NCBI RefSeq assembly: GCF_040717535.1
Contig: NZ_JBFEFI010000002.1
Coordinates: forward strand, 124,001-188,000
DNA: 64,000 nucleotides
Reading direction: 5' to 3'
Source of the DNA: Thalassoglobus sp. JC818
Lineage (GTDB): Bacteria > Planctomycetota > Planctomycetia > Planctomycetales > Planctomycetaceae
Shown here: in pieces, positions 8,985 through 16,358 of the stretch
How the letters are laid out: the number at the start of each line of letters is the position of its first letter
Position numbering within the stretch: position 1 is the stretch's first letter
Program-made: the position numbers and the translations under genes
The notes under the pieces: generated by a model
The model's input: only the letters and a program-made list of their open reading frames with translations
What the model was told of the DNA's origin: nothing
Database searches by the model: none

Positions 8985-9770
8985 ATGAAGACTCACTTAA
9001 TGGCGACAGCAGTTGCTCTGTGCGGAATGGTTTCGTTTGCGGGCGCTGAAGACAGCCAGAATCTGCTCGTCACATCAAACAAAATTGTCGGAGCCAGCAT
9101 TTACAACGCCAACGATGAGGCGGTTGCCAGCATCGATACAGTTGTTCTGAACAAAAAGGGTGAACCACAGTTCGTGGTCGCTGACGTCGGCGGTGTCGCA
9201 GGCATCGGCGGTACTCACGCTGCCATCCCTTGGAAAGCACTTAATTGTGAGTGCACCATGGAAGACGGCGAACGGCAATGTCGTGCTACGATCTCGATGA
9301 CTCAAGAGCGACTGGCGAAAGCCCCTCAGTTGAAAACTGAAAAGTACACTGAGTTGAGCGACCAGGAATGGTTGAAGACCAACGCCGAGTTTTACTCGAC
9401 TGAAGCTCCTCAGGCAGTTTCGAAGCCACAAGATCTCATCTGTGTTGCGACAGTCACAGACGCTGACATCCAGGGGTCAACTCAGGAATCCGTTGGTCAT
9501 CTTGATGCGATCATCTTCGATATGAAATCAGGGAAAGCTGCATACGGAGTGATTGGTGACGGTGGAACAGTTGGACTGAATGAGAAGTACACTGCAGTTC
9601 CATTCAAAGCGTTGAACTTCCATCAGAAGAATGAAGAAACTCACGTTTCGATCAACGCGACTCCACAGGAAATCGAAGAAGCTCCAGTTGTGACTCCTTC
9701 GAACTATCCAGAACTCGAATTGGCTTCAGTTCGCGATCGTCTGAACGAATCTTTCAATTCAGCGAAATAA
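8985..9770 (+). CDS. Secreted protein with two PRC-barrel domains
   Basis: The 261-residue product begins with a signal peptide (cleavage probably after SFAGA, about residue 21). Two PRC-barrel-like units follow: residues 22-90 (SNKIVGASIYN..DEAVASIDTVVL..KG) and about 140-220 (DIQGSTQESVGHLDAIIFDMKSGK). Each ends in an A.P.KALN strand. The start at 8985 is chosen because AAGGAG precedes it and the signal peptide starts there; the frame is open 10 codons further upstream. PRC barrels bind small ligands or other proteins; secreted ones in this phylum are uncharacterised. A strong terminator follows. Confidence 0.88.
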   Translation: MKTHLMATAVALCGMVSFAGAEDSQNLLVTSNKIVGASIYNANDEAVASIDTVVLNKKGEPQFVVADVGGVAGIGGTHAAIPWKALNCECTMEDGERQCRATISMTQERLAKAPQLKTEKYTELSDQEWLKTNAEFYSTEAPQAVSKPQDLICVATVTDADIQGSTQESVGHLDAIIFDMKSGKAAYGVIGDGGTVGLNEKYTAVPFKALNFHQKNEETHVSINATPQEIEEAPVVTPSNYPELELASVRDRLNESFNSAK

Positions 9771-9808
9771 CTTCTGATTCGACTCGAATGATCTAGCATC
9801 ATGAAATT

Positions 9809-9841
9809 GGCCATCGTCTCAAAGACGGTGGCCTTTTTTTT
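9809..9841 (+). terminator. Intrinsic terminator of the PRC-barrel gene
   Basis: GGCCATCGTCT (9809-9819) pairs with AGACGGTGGCC (9823-9833), then eight T follow. Confidence 0.92.
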
Positions 9842-9987
9842 GTGTCGCCTGCAAATCGCTCTGGTGATTCGAGAGGAAATTTCAAGTCGTAGGGTGATCG
9901 CTGTTTGGCATTTGATTTGCGGAACTAATTCTTCGGTTGCGTTAGACCGGAACCAGATTTCTAACTTTTTAAGAAGGAGATTTAATC

Positions 9988-10458
9988 ATGGCTGTTGAAA
10001 CTAAATGGGATCTCAACGACAAGACTGTCGAAAAACTACAGACCCTGATCCGATACAATCTGGACTCTTACGATGGATTCCGAGAATGCGCGGAAGAGGT
10101 CAACGATCGTCGCCTGGCGCAGCTGTTTCGTGAGCTGGCAGAAGAACGCATGCAGAATGCAGAGGTGCTGCAGACCCATGTGGAATGGAATGGCGAAGAC
10201 GCTCGTGAAGAAGGTGGAATGGCTGCTGCGGTTCACCGGGCCTGGATCAACATCCGCTCGAATGTGAACAGCGACAACGCCTACGCAGTCCTCGCTGAAG
10301 CTGAACGCGGCGAAGACTACATCAAGGACGCCTATGAAGACGTTCTAAAAGAAACCTCCGGAAGCGCAATGAGTGATGTGCTACATCAGCAGTATCGCGG
10401 AGTCAAAGCAGGCCACGATCGAATTCGTGACCTCCGGGATTCCTGTAAAGAAGAGTAA
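9988..10458 (+). CDS. PA2169-type four-helix-bundle protein (DUF2383)
   Basis: The 156-residue protein reads as four helices, with LNDKTVEKLQTLIRYNLDSYDGF near the N-terminus and LAQLFRELAEERMQ.AEVLQ in helix 2. This is the pattern of the PA2169/DUF2383 ferritin-like family. The helices carry E and H residues that could hold metal in ferritin-like folds, but a full metal site is not obvious. AAGAAGGAG lies 8 bases before the ATG. It is monocistronic, with a terminator 57 bases after the stop. Relatives are often induced by stress; their biochemical role is unknown. Confidence 0.9.
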   Translation: MAVETKWDLNDKTVEKLQTLIRYNLDSYDGFRECAEEVNDRRLAQLFRELAEERMQNAEVLQTHVEWNGEDAREEGGMAAAVHRAWINIRSNVNSDNAYAVLAEAERGEDYIKDAYEDVLKETSGSAMSDVLHQQYRGVKAGHDRIRDLRDSCKEE

Positions 10459-10515
10459 GAGCTCTAGCAATGGATTGAGCATGGAATGCACAGGTTGACG
10501 GATTTGAAACCAGAA

Positions 10516-10551
10516 AGACGGATGAGATCAACTCTCATCCGTCTTTTTTTT
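10516..10551 (+). terminator. Intrinsic terminator of the PA2169-type gene
   Basis: AGACGGATGAG (10516-10526) pairs perfectly with CTCATCCGTCT (10534-10544), loop of seven, followed by a run of T. Confidence 0.93.
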
Positions 10552-10637
10552 GTGAGGCAATCCGCCACGCTTCCTCGCTCAAGAAGGTTTGACGAGTTGC
10601 TCTCATCAGAAGATGATGCGACATTTAACGCTCCGTA

Positions 10638-10661
10638 TCTCAATGCGATGAAACATTGAGA
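10638..10661 (+). promoter_or_regulatory. Small inverted repeat upstream of the sigma factor promoter
   Basis: TCTCAATG (10638-10645) and CATTGAGA (10654-10661) are perfect arms around 8 bases, 19 bases before the putative -35 box of the sigma gene. It could be an operator; chance is also possible. Confidence 0.3.
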
Positions 10662-10679
10662 CTTCGAGGGATTCTCTCA

Positions 10680-10706
10680 TGTCGAGGAAGACTGAGTTTG
10701 CGCGTA
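10680..10706 (+). promoter_or_regulatory. Candidate ECF42-type promoter of the sigma factor gene
   Basis: TGTCGA (10680-10685), a 17-base spacer, then CGTA (10703-10706). As I recall it, the published ECF42 target motif has TGTCGA at -35 and CGA/TC at -10, so this fits apart from the last base. It lies 44 bases before the proposed start codon, which suggests the sigma factor drives its own gene. Confidence 0.55.
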
Positions 10707-10749
10707 GGAGTCTCCGCAAATCACAAGTCGACTTGCTTCAGGTGCTGCA

Positions 10750-12000
10750 TTGCAATCGGATGAAGTCAAAAACCTGGTCGAGCAAATCTATCAGCGAGAG
10801 TCTCGCCGGGTTTTTGCGACGTTAATGCGAGTCGTCCGCGACTTTGACATCGCCGAAGAGGCCATGCACGAAGCTTTCGCAGCTGCCGTTGAGCAATGGG
10901 CGAATGAAGGAGTTCCGGAAAATCCACGAGCCTGGTTAGTGACAGTCGGACGATTTAAAGCTGTTGATCGAATCAGACGAGAATCCCGGCTACGTCAATC
11001 GAGTGACGTTCTCGTTGATCGGATGAATCGAATCGTCGGTGAAAACTCCGATCGAGAGAGTCACGAGATCGAAGACGATCGCCTTCGCCTGATTTTTACA
11101 TGTTGTCACCCGGCGATTGATCCATTGATTCAAGTCCCTCTGACATTGCGAGAAGTCTGCGGACTCACAACCGAAGAAATCGCGGCGGCGTTCTTGATCT
11201 CTCCATCAACGATGGCGCAGCGTATCGTAAGAGGAAAAGCCAAAGTTCGGGACGCTGGAATCCCTTATGCCATCCCGTCGGTGGATGACCTGCCGGAGCG
11301 ATTGGAAGCCGTCCAGTCTGTGATCTATCTCGTCTTCAATGAAGGATACTCAGCTTCTGCCGGCGATTCCGTTCTTCGTCCGGATCTTTCGAGTGAGGCC
11401 ATTCGACTGGCGAGGCTCGTTCTGGAACTGTTGCCGGATCCTGAAGTCGAAGGGCTGTTGGCTCTCATGCTTTTGCACGAATCACGTCGGTCGACACGAG
11501 TCACTGAGGCTGGCGATATTGTTTTACTGGAAGACCAGGATCGAACTCAGTGGGATCGAGAGTTGATCGTCGAAGGGACGGAACGGGTCAGTCGCAGCTT
11601 GTCGTCTGGAAATTTCGGGATCTATACAATCCAAGCTGCAATTTCCGCTGTTCACGCGAATGCTGGGACGCCCGAAGAAACGGATTGGGCAGAGATCGTT
11701 GCCCTTTACGATTTGCTGACCCAAGCGACGTCATCGGCGATTGTGAAACTGAATCGAGCTGTCGCGATCTCGATGAGAGACGGCCCGGATGAAGGGTTAC
11801 TCATCATAGACGATCTGCTTCGTCAAGGTTTGCTGCATGAGTACCATTTGATCCATGCTGCGAAAGGAGAATTTCTCCGGCGGAAAGGAGATCTCACAGC
11901 AGCACGAAGTTCTCTTGAGACTGCTCTGGCGATGGCGCGTCAGGAACCTGAGCGGCGTCTTCTAATGAAGAAATTGGAAGACCTCGCTGCAGAATATTAG
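10750..12000 (+). CDS. ECF42-like RNA polymerase sigma factor with C-terminal DUF6596/TPR-like extension
   Basis: A 416-residue sigma-70 family factor. Region 2 covers about residues 5-75 (RVFATLMRVVRDFDIAEEAMHEAF, then ENPRAWLVTVGRFKAVDRIRR) and region 4 about 115-165 (LTLREVCGLTTEEIAAAFLISPSTMAQRIVRGKAKIR-like). The long C-terminal part (about 185-416) has the group's signature NEGYSAS..., LALMLLHESRR and LLEDQDRTQWDRELI, ending in helical repeats. This is the ECF42 layout, in which the extension replaces an anti-sigma factor as regulator. No ATG exists in frame between the upstream stop (10705) and codon 26, so TTG at 10750 is the likeliest start. Seven satellite genes follow on the same strand, and no anti-sigma gene is seen. 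Confidence 0.9.
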   Translation: MQSDEVKNLVEQIYQRESRRVFATLMRVVRDFDIAEEAMHEAFAAAVEQWANEGVPENPRAWLVTVGRFKAVDRIRRESRLRQSSDVLVDRMNRIVGENSDRESHEIEDDRLRLIFTCCHPAIDPLIQVPLTLREVCGLTTEEIAAAFLISPSTMAQRIVRGKAKVRDAGIPYAIPSVDDLPERLEAVQSVIYLVFNEGYSASAGDSVLRPDLSSEAIRLARLVLELLPDPEVEGLLALMLLHESRRSTRVTEAGDIVLLEDQDRTQWDRELIVEGTERVSRSLSSGNFGIYTIQAAISAVHANAGTPEETDWAEIVALYDLLTQATSSAIVKLNRAVAISMRDGPDEGLLIIDDLLRQGLLHEYHLIHAAKGEFLRRKGDLTAARSSLETALAMARQEPERRLLMKKLEDLAAEY

Positions 12001-12148
12001 TTCAACACACGGCTTTTTCTGGACTCGACCTAATCGAAGCAACAATTCGCTCGTGAATACTCTTCGGTTATAACTCTTGTTGCACGAGTGATTTACGCTC
12101 TGCGAATTCTTTCTTGGCTGACAGATTCTCGAAAAACTTCGACAGCTC

Positions 12149-12175
12149 TGTCGATTTGCGGCTGATTCAATCGAC
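12149..12175 (+). promoter_or_regulatory. Candidate ECF42-type promoter before the first YCII gene
   Basis: TGTCGA (12149-12154), 17 bases, then CGAC (12172-12175): an exact match to the ECF42 consensus as I recall it, with the same spacing as the motif before the sigma gene. It lies about 115 bases before the YCII start, in the 289-base gap after the sigma gene. Confidence 0.6.
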
Positions 12176-12289
12176 TGATTTTCCAGAAGCGAGCAGAACT
12201 CCGGTCTGAGCACTTTTCTGAGCCGGTTTGCTCGTCTGAAGTTTGTGAAGAACCATTGGAAAGAGAAGTCCCAACGCTGGAGGTGACCG

Positions 12290-12685
12290 ATGAAATTTGT
12301 CTGTTTCGGGTGCATTGATGAATCGAAGCTCGAGGCATTTTCTGAGAGTGAAATGCAGAAGATGATCGACGACTGCGTTTCCTACGATGCGGAGCTGCGT
12401 CGCGGTGGTCATTACCTCGCAGGAGAAGCACTGAAGTCGCCGAAAGAAGCTGTGACTCTGCGACCGAAAAATGGAACGGTCGACGTAGTTGACGGACCGT
12501 TTGCTGAATCGAAAGAGATGATCGGGGGACTCCTGTTTCTCGAGGCGCGTGACTTGAACCATGCGATTGCTCTCATGTCGAAACATCCGGGTGTGAAGCA
12601 TGGGCCCTTCGAAATTCGCCCAATCGATGAAGAGTTCAATGCGATCATTGAATCCAAAGTTCTAGCAATCACCGGTTCAGATTGA
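12290..12685 (+). CDS. YCII-related (DGPF domain) protein, copy 1
   Basis: A 131-residue ferredoxin-like fold protein of the YCII family. It starts [11 protein letters not shown] and carries the [18 protein letters not shown] block (about residues 66-83) that gives the DGPF name. Related proteins are steady companions of ECF42 sigma factors; no substrate is known, although YciI itself has been linked to small-molecule hydrolysis. GGAGG lies 7 bases before the ATG. It is the first of seven same-strand genes after the sigma factor and has its own candidate ECF42 promoter. Confidence 0.92.
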   Translation: MKFVCFGCIDESKLEAFSESEMQKMIDDCVSYDAELRRGGHYLAGEALKSPKEAVTLRPKNGTVDVVDGPFAESKEMIGGLLFLEARDLNHAIALMSKHPGVKHGPFEIRPIDEEFNAIIESKVLAITGSD

Positions 12686-12754
12686 ACTTCTTAAGCCGGC
12701 GGAACGCTAACTCGGCGATTGGAAAGACTCATCAGTAGAAGGAAACGTCACACG

Positions 12755-13255
12755 ATGGATGGTTTGGAATCGTTAAGACTGTCATTGAACATGAGTTTCG
12801 AATGGATCATTCAACTCGCAGAAGATCTGGCAGATGCTCCGCTTGCCGTCCCGACCAGTCGAGGTGGGAATCACGCGCACTGGACGATGGGGCATCTTGT
12901 TTTCTCGCAAGCTGGTCTGACGTCAATGATCAGTGGGCGACCAAACACCTGGGAGACGTGGAAGAGTCTGTTTGCTGGTGGAACACGGCCTCATCCTGAG
13001 GGGGATGGATATCCCACATATACCGAAGTTCTGACGGCCTATCGAACAGTCCATGTTGAAACTCTTCAGCTGTTGGAAACGATCGGCGTTTCCGGGCTGG
13101 ATGATGCTCCGAAAGCGGTTTGGGAATCGCTTCGCGATCAGCCGGACTTTCAGTCGAATGGTCGACTGTTTGTCTTTATCGCCATGCACGACATGGCTCA
13201 TTTTGGTCAGTTGGCAGACGTTCGTCGTTCTTTAGGGCGAAAACCGTTTGCATGA
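12755..13255 (+). CDS. DinB-family protein
   Basis: The 166-residue protein has the DinB/YfiT four-helix layout. Possible metal ligands are His42/His47 in the HAHWTMGHL segment and His145/His149 in MHDMAHFGQL, matching the family's three-His arrangement. The ATG at 12755 is preferred over an upstream frame start at 12719 because AAGGAAA precedes it and the family begins near here. DinB-like proteins often act as thiol-dependent transferases or hydrolases with a divalent metal; the substrate here is unknown. It sits 69 bases after the first YCII gene. Confidence 0.85.
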   Translation: MDGLESLRLSLNMSFEWIIQLAEDLADAPLAVPTSRGGNHAHWTMGHLVFSQAGLTSMISGRPNTWETWKSLFAGGTRPHPEGDGYPTYTEVLTAYRTVHVETLQLLETIGVSGLDDAPKAVWESLRDQPDFQSNGRLFVFIAMHDMAHFGQLADVRRSLGRKPFA

Positions 13256-13307
13256 TCTAGCTATCTTGGTTTTACATTTAGTTAACTAATAACTAGTGAG
13301 ATTGATT

Positions 13308-13733
13308 ATGAAGACTGTAGACGTGCGTTCATATCTGTTCTTCGGCGGACGATGCGAAGAGGCTTTGAATTTCTATCAGGCTGCGATTGGGGCAAAGCCG
13401 GGTATGGTTCTCCGTTTCAGTGAGAGTCCAGATCCCGCTCCTGAAGGGATGATTCCTCCGGGGTTCGAAAACAAGATCATGCATGCAGAGATGCAGGTCG
13501 GTGACGTTTCAATCATGATGTCGGATGGATGCGACACGGCCGAGAAATTTCAAGGCTTCCGATTGACGTTGACCGTCCCGACTCAAGAAGAAGCCGAGAA
13601 ACTCTATGCTGCACTGGCAGACGGAGGCGTTGAAGATATGCCGCTGACACCGACATTCTGGTCACCCTGCTATGGGCAAGTCACCGACAAATTCGGGTTG
13701 GGCTGGATGGTCATGGTTCCAGGCGAAGAGTAG
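13308..13733 (+). CDS. PhnB-like VOC superfamily protein, copy 1
   Basis: This 141-residue protein is of the PhnB/glyoxalase-like VOC type: YLFFGGRCEEALNFYQAAIGAKPGMVLRF at the N-terminus, H.EM.VGDVSIMMSD in the middle and W.PCYGQVTDKFGLGWMVM at the C-terminus. These proteins form betaalphabetabetabeta modules that usually bind a metal; the reaction here cannot be told. The ATG at 13308 is chosen because the family starts here; a GTG four codons upstream is in frame. It follows the DinB gene by 52 bases. Confidence 0.9.
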   Translation: MKTVDVRSYLFFGGRCEEALNFYQAAIGAKPGMVLRFSESPDPAPEGMIPPGFENKIMHAEMQVGDVSIMMSDGCDTAEKFQGFRLTLTVPTQEEAEKLYAALADGGVEDMPLTPTFWSPCYGQVTDKFGLGWMVMVPGEE

Positions 13734-13886
13734 ATCGCAACAGGGAATGTGACTGGAAGATCGGCATTCGAAATCCGATCTCATCGAGCGAAAAAAATGT
13801 GTAGAAAACCGCATTCGGTGAGGGTTTTGATTGGCCAATCGAAGTGAGTGATTCAACAGCGCAGAACTTAACAGCGGAGATTCAAC

Positions 13887-14243
13887 ATGAAGTATATGTT
13901 GCTCATTTACGGTGACGAAGCATGCTGGACCGAAGACGAACGGACCGACTGCATGTTGAAGTCGATGGAGATCTGCGACGAATTGGCGGCGGAGGGGAAG
14001 TTGATTGACTCCTCTCCGTTGTATTCAGTCAAAGCAGCAACCAGTGTCCGGCTCCGAAGTGGCCAACGGCAAATTACTGATGGGCCATTTGCGGAGACTA
14101 CGGAGCAATTGGGGGGATACTATCTCATCGATGTTGAGCATCTCGACGAAGCGATCGCGATCGCCAGTCGACTGCCACCTGCGGCGAAAGGAACGGTTGA
14201 GATTCGACCGCTGTTTCCTCTCCCGGAACGCACAGGTGTATAA
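13887..14243 (+). CDS. YCII-related (DGPF domain) protein, copy 2
   Basis: A 118-residue YCII protein that starts MKYMLLIYGDE, the most typical form of the family, and carries TDGPFAETTEQLGGYYLI at about residues 69-86. CGGAG lies 8 bases upstream of the ATG. It shares the DGPFAE core with the copies at 12290 and 14940 but differs elsewhere, so the three are old paralogues rather than recent duplicates. Confidence 0.93.
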   Translation: MKYMLLIYGDEACWTEDERTDCMLKSMEICDELAAEGKLIDSSPLYSVKAATSVRLRSGQRQITDGPFAETTEQLGGYYLIDVEHLDEAIAIASRLPPAAKGTVEIRPLFPLPERTGV

Positions 14244-14377
14244 ACGAAATTGGAAAGAGTGGTACGGTGAAACATCGCTCTTTCAGCTCTGGAATCTGCT
14301 TCGTGAATGAAGAGTAGAACCAGAATTAGCAGCGAGTTGTGTTTTAAGTCATCTGTCATTCATAAGGATCGTTTACG

Positions 14378-14851
14378 ATGCAGTTTGAACAAAAGATTAC
14401 TCCATTTCTCTCCTTCGAAAGCGAAGCTGAAGAAGCAGCGAACTTCTACGTTTCGGTCTTTCCGGATTCGGAGATCCTCCGAGTGCTCAAGAATCCGATG
14501 AACGGTTCCGTAATGACGGTTGAGTTTCGATTGGCGGACCTCACTTTCGTTGCTTTGAATGTCGGGCAGAAGTGGGAGTACACGAATTCGATCTCATTGG
14601 CGATTCGCTGTGATTCGCAGGATGAGATTGATCACTACTGGGAAAAGTTCCTGGACGGTGGGAAAGAAATGGCTTGCGGGTGGCTCACGGATCGTTATGG
14701 CGTGGCCTGGCAAGTCGTCCCCGCTCCCATGGGTGAATACCTCGGAGATCCCGATACGGAGCGGGCCACACGAGTCATGAATGTAATGATGACAATGATT
14801 AAGTTGGACTTTGCGGCTTTGAAGAGTGCGTACGAAAGCGATGCTGAGTGA
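14378..14851 (+). CDS. PhnB-like VOC protein, copy 2
   Basis: A 157-residue VOC protein of the type often annotated 3-demethylubiquinone-9 3-methyltransferase: ITPFLSFESEAEEAANFYVSVFPDSEI, then VEFRLADLTFVALNVG and the C-terminal W..DRYGVAWQVVP. The methyltransferase label is a historical misannotation, and the real reaction is unknown. A GAAAGATCG-poor leader precedes the ATG and AAGGA sits about 9 bases upstream. It is interleaved with the YCII genes. Confidence 0.9.
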   Translation: MQFEQKITPFLSFESEAEEAANFYVSVFPDSEILRVLKNPMNGSVMTVEFRLADLTFVALNVGQKWEYTNSISLAIRCDSQDEIDHYWEKFLDGGKEMACGWLTDRYGVAWQVVPAPMGEYLGDPDTERATRVMNVMMTMIKLDFAALKSAYESDAE

Positions 14852-14939
14852 CATAGCCAGTCGTGCTGTTGTCGTCGGTCCGGAGTGAGAATCGAAAATC
14901 GTCATTCTGTTTTTGGGAACGGATTAAGGAGTTTGTAGA

Positions 14940-15368
14940 ATGAAAGTCATGGTGATCGTGAAAGCCACACAGAAGTCGGAAGCTGGCGTGATGCCGACTA
15001 CGCAGGAACTCACGGAGATGGGACAATTCAATCAGGAACTGGTGGATGCCGGCGTGATGTTGGCCGGAGAAGGTTTACATCCAACGTCCAAGGGAGTTCG
15101 CATCTCATTCAATGGAGAGAACCGAGTGATCACCGATGGTCCTTTCGCTGAGACGAAAGAACTCATCGCGGGATTCTGGATGTGGGAAGTCGACTCCATG
15201 GAAGCAGCGATTGAGTGGGCGCGAAAGAGTCCGTTTCAAGAAGGGGAGTTGGAACTTCGACGCGTCTTTGAAGCTGATGACTTCGGCGAGGAATTCACAC
15301 CTGAACTTCGTGAGCAAGAAGAGAAGTTGGTCGAAGAACTGGCCCGTCGGCAGGAGTCGTCTGAGTAG
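14940..15368 (+). CDS. YCII-related (DGPF domain) protein, copy 3
   Basis: The 142-residue product starts MKVMVIVKATQKSEAG and has ITDGPFAETKELIAGFWMW at about residues 63-81. It has a longer glutamate-rich C-terminal helix than the other copies. AAGGAG lies 8 bases before the ATG. A weaker ECF42-like motif, TGTCGT-N17-CGAA (14870-14896), stands upstream. Function is unknown. Confidence 0.92.
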   Translation: MKVMVIVKATQKSEAGVMPTTQELTEMGQFNQELVDAGVMLAGEGLHPTSKGVRISFNGENRVITDGPFAETKELIAGFWMWEVDSMEAAIEWARKSPFQEGELELRRVFEADDFGEEFTPELREQEEKLVEELARRQESSE

Positions 15369-15464
15369 AATTGCGATCACATTTCAGAGATATTTCTAAA
15401 GCAAGTTTATGTACGCCCCTCTTCGTTGCCCCGAACAGCTTGATCCTCAATAGCGAGAGAACTC

Positions 15465-16025
15465 ATGTTTACGAAATCGTTTTCCCTGATTTTTTCGATG
15501 CTGATGTGTGTCGTGGCTGTCGGGCAAGAGACTCCCGACTTTCCGACTCCTGGGCCGGAACACGAATGGCTCGAGAAGTTCGTAGGGAACTGGGCACTCA
15601 CTTCGAAAGCCAAAATGGGGCCCGACCAACCCGATTTGGAGTGCAGCGGAAAAATGGAGTGTCAGATGCTCGGCGGATTCTGGCTCATCAACAAGATGAA
15701 CAATGAAATGCTGGGTTCAACGATGAAAGGTGTTCAGACCATCGGATACGATCCGGCCAAGAAGAAATATGTCGGGACGTGGGTTGATTCGGTCACCAGC
15801 ACTTTCTGGGTGTATGAAGGCACGGTCAATGAAGCTGGGAATAAGATCACTCTCGAAGCAGATGGCCCCAACATGATGATTCCCGGAGAGACTTCGACGT
15901 TTCGAGACTCCTATGAGTTTCTCTCTCCCGATCATGTTGTCGTCACTTCGTCCATGAAGGGGGACAACGGGGAATGGATTACGTTCATGAGTGGCGACGC
16001 AAAACGCATTGCCGACAAGGAATAA
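15465..16025 (+). CDS. Secreted DUF1579 protein
   Basis: The 186-residue protein has a signal peptide (about residues 1-21, ending near VAVGQ) and a DUF1579 beta-barrel-like domain with HEWLEKFVGNWALTSKA, GGFWLINKM and GVQTIGYDPAKKKYVGTWVDS. DUF1579 proteins occur repeatedly beside ECF sigma factors and YCII genes in this phylum. Their role is unknown. It ends the same-strand run and is the only member of the cluster predicted to leave the cytoplasm. Confidence 0.9.
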   Translation: MFTKSFSLIFSMLMCVVAVGQETPDFPTPGPEHEWLEKFVGNWALTSKAKMGPDQPDLECSGKMECQMLGGFWLINKMNNEMLGSTMKGVQTIGYDPAKKKYVGTWVDSVTSTFWVYEGTVNEAGNKITLEADGPNMMIPGETSTFRDSYEFLSPDHVVVTSSMKGDNGEWITFMSGDAKRIADKE

Positions 16026-16358
16026 GCGATTTTTCACGGCTTGCTCTGTTTTTTTGCCGAGCGAAGTCACTTCGTCGACTGGGATATTCGCTGGTCTGAA
16101 TTGGTTTCAAATGACGATGCAGTCGCTCACTGGGACGTGCCGGGCACCTTTCCGAACGCTCAGTGCTGGTAAGATCGACCGAAATCCGTGCGACACGAAC
16201 CGTTGAGTTCGCGTCGCATTTTCTTCAAATGGGGCTGAGATTGCTGCTGATTGTTTGTGGCAGCTTCGCTAATTTACGGACCGACGCTGGTGTCGCGTGG
16301 CAATTCGACTACCGGGATTGCTTCCCATTGCACTTTTTGATCGAGTCCGAGTCCATTC
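16026..16358. other. Intergenic region before tyrS
   Basis: These 333 bases hold several open frames without family resemblance. I see no gene, terminator or T-box-like leader. A T-run follows a poor hairpin near 16050 and is not called. Confidence 0.4.

Noticed and set aside
14378-14851. Demethylubiquinone methyltransferase function
   Set aside because: The VOC fold and the lack of a SAM-binding domain show that this common database label does not fit.
16026-16358. T-box leader before tyrS
   Set aside because: No T-box consensus (TGGNACC-type) element or antiterminator was seen, and the leader has no terminator just before the start codon.
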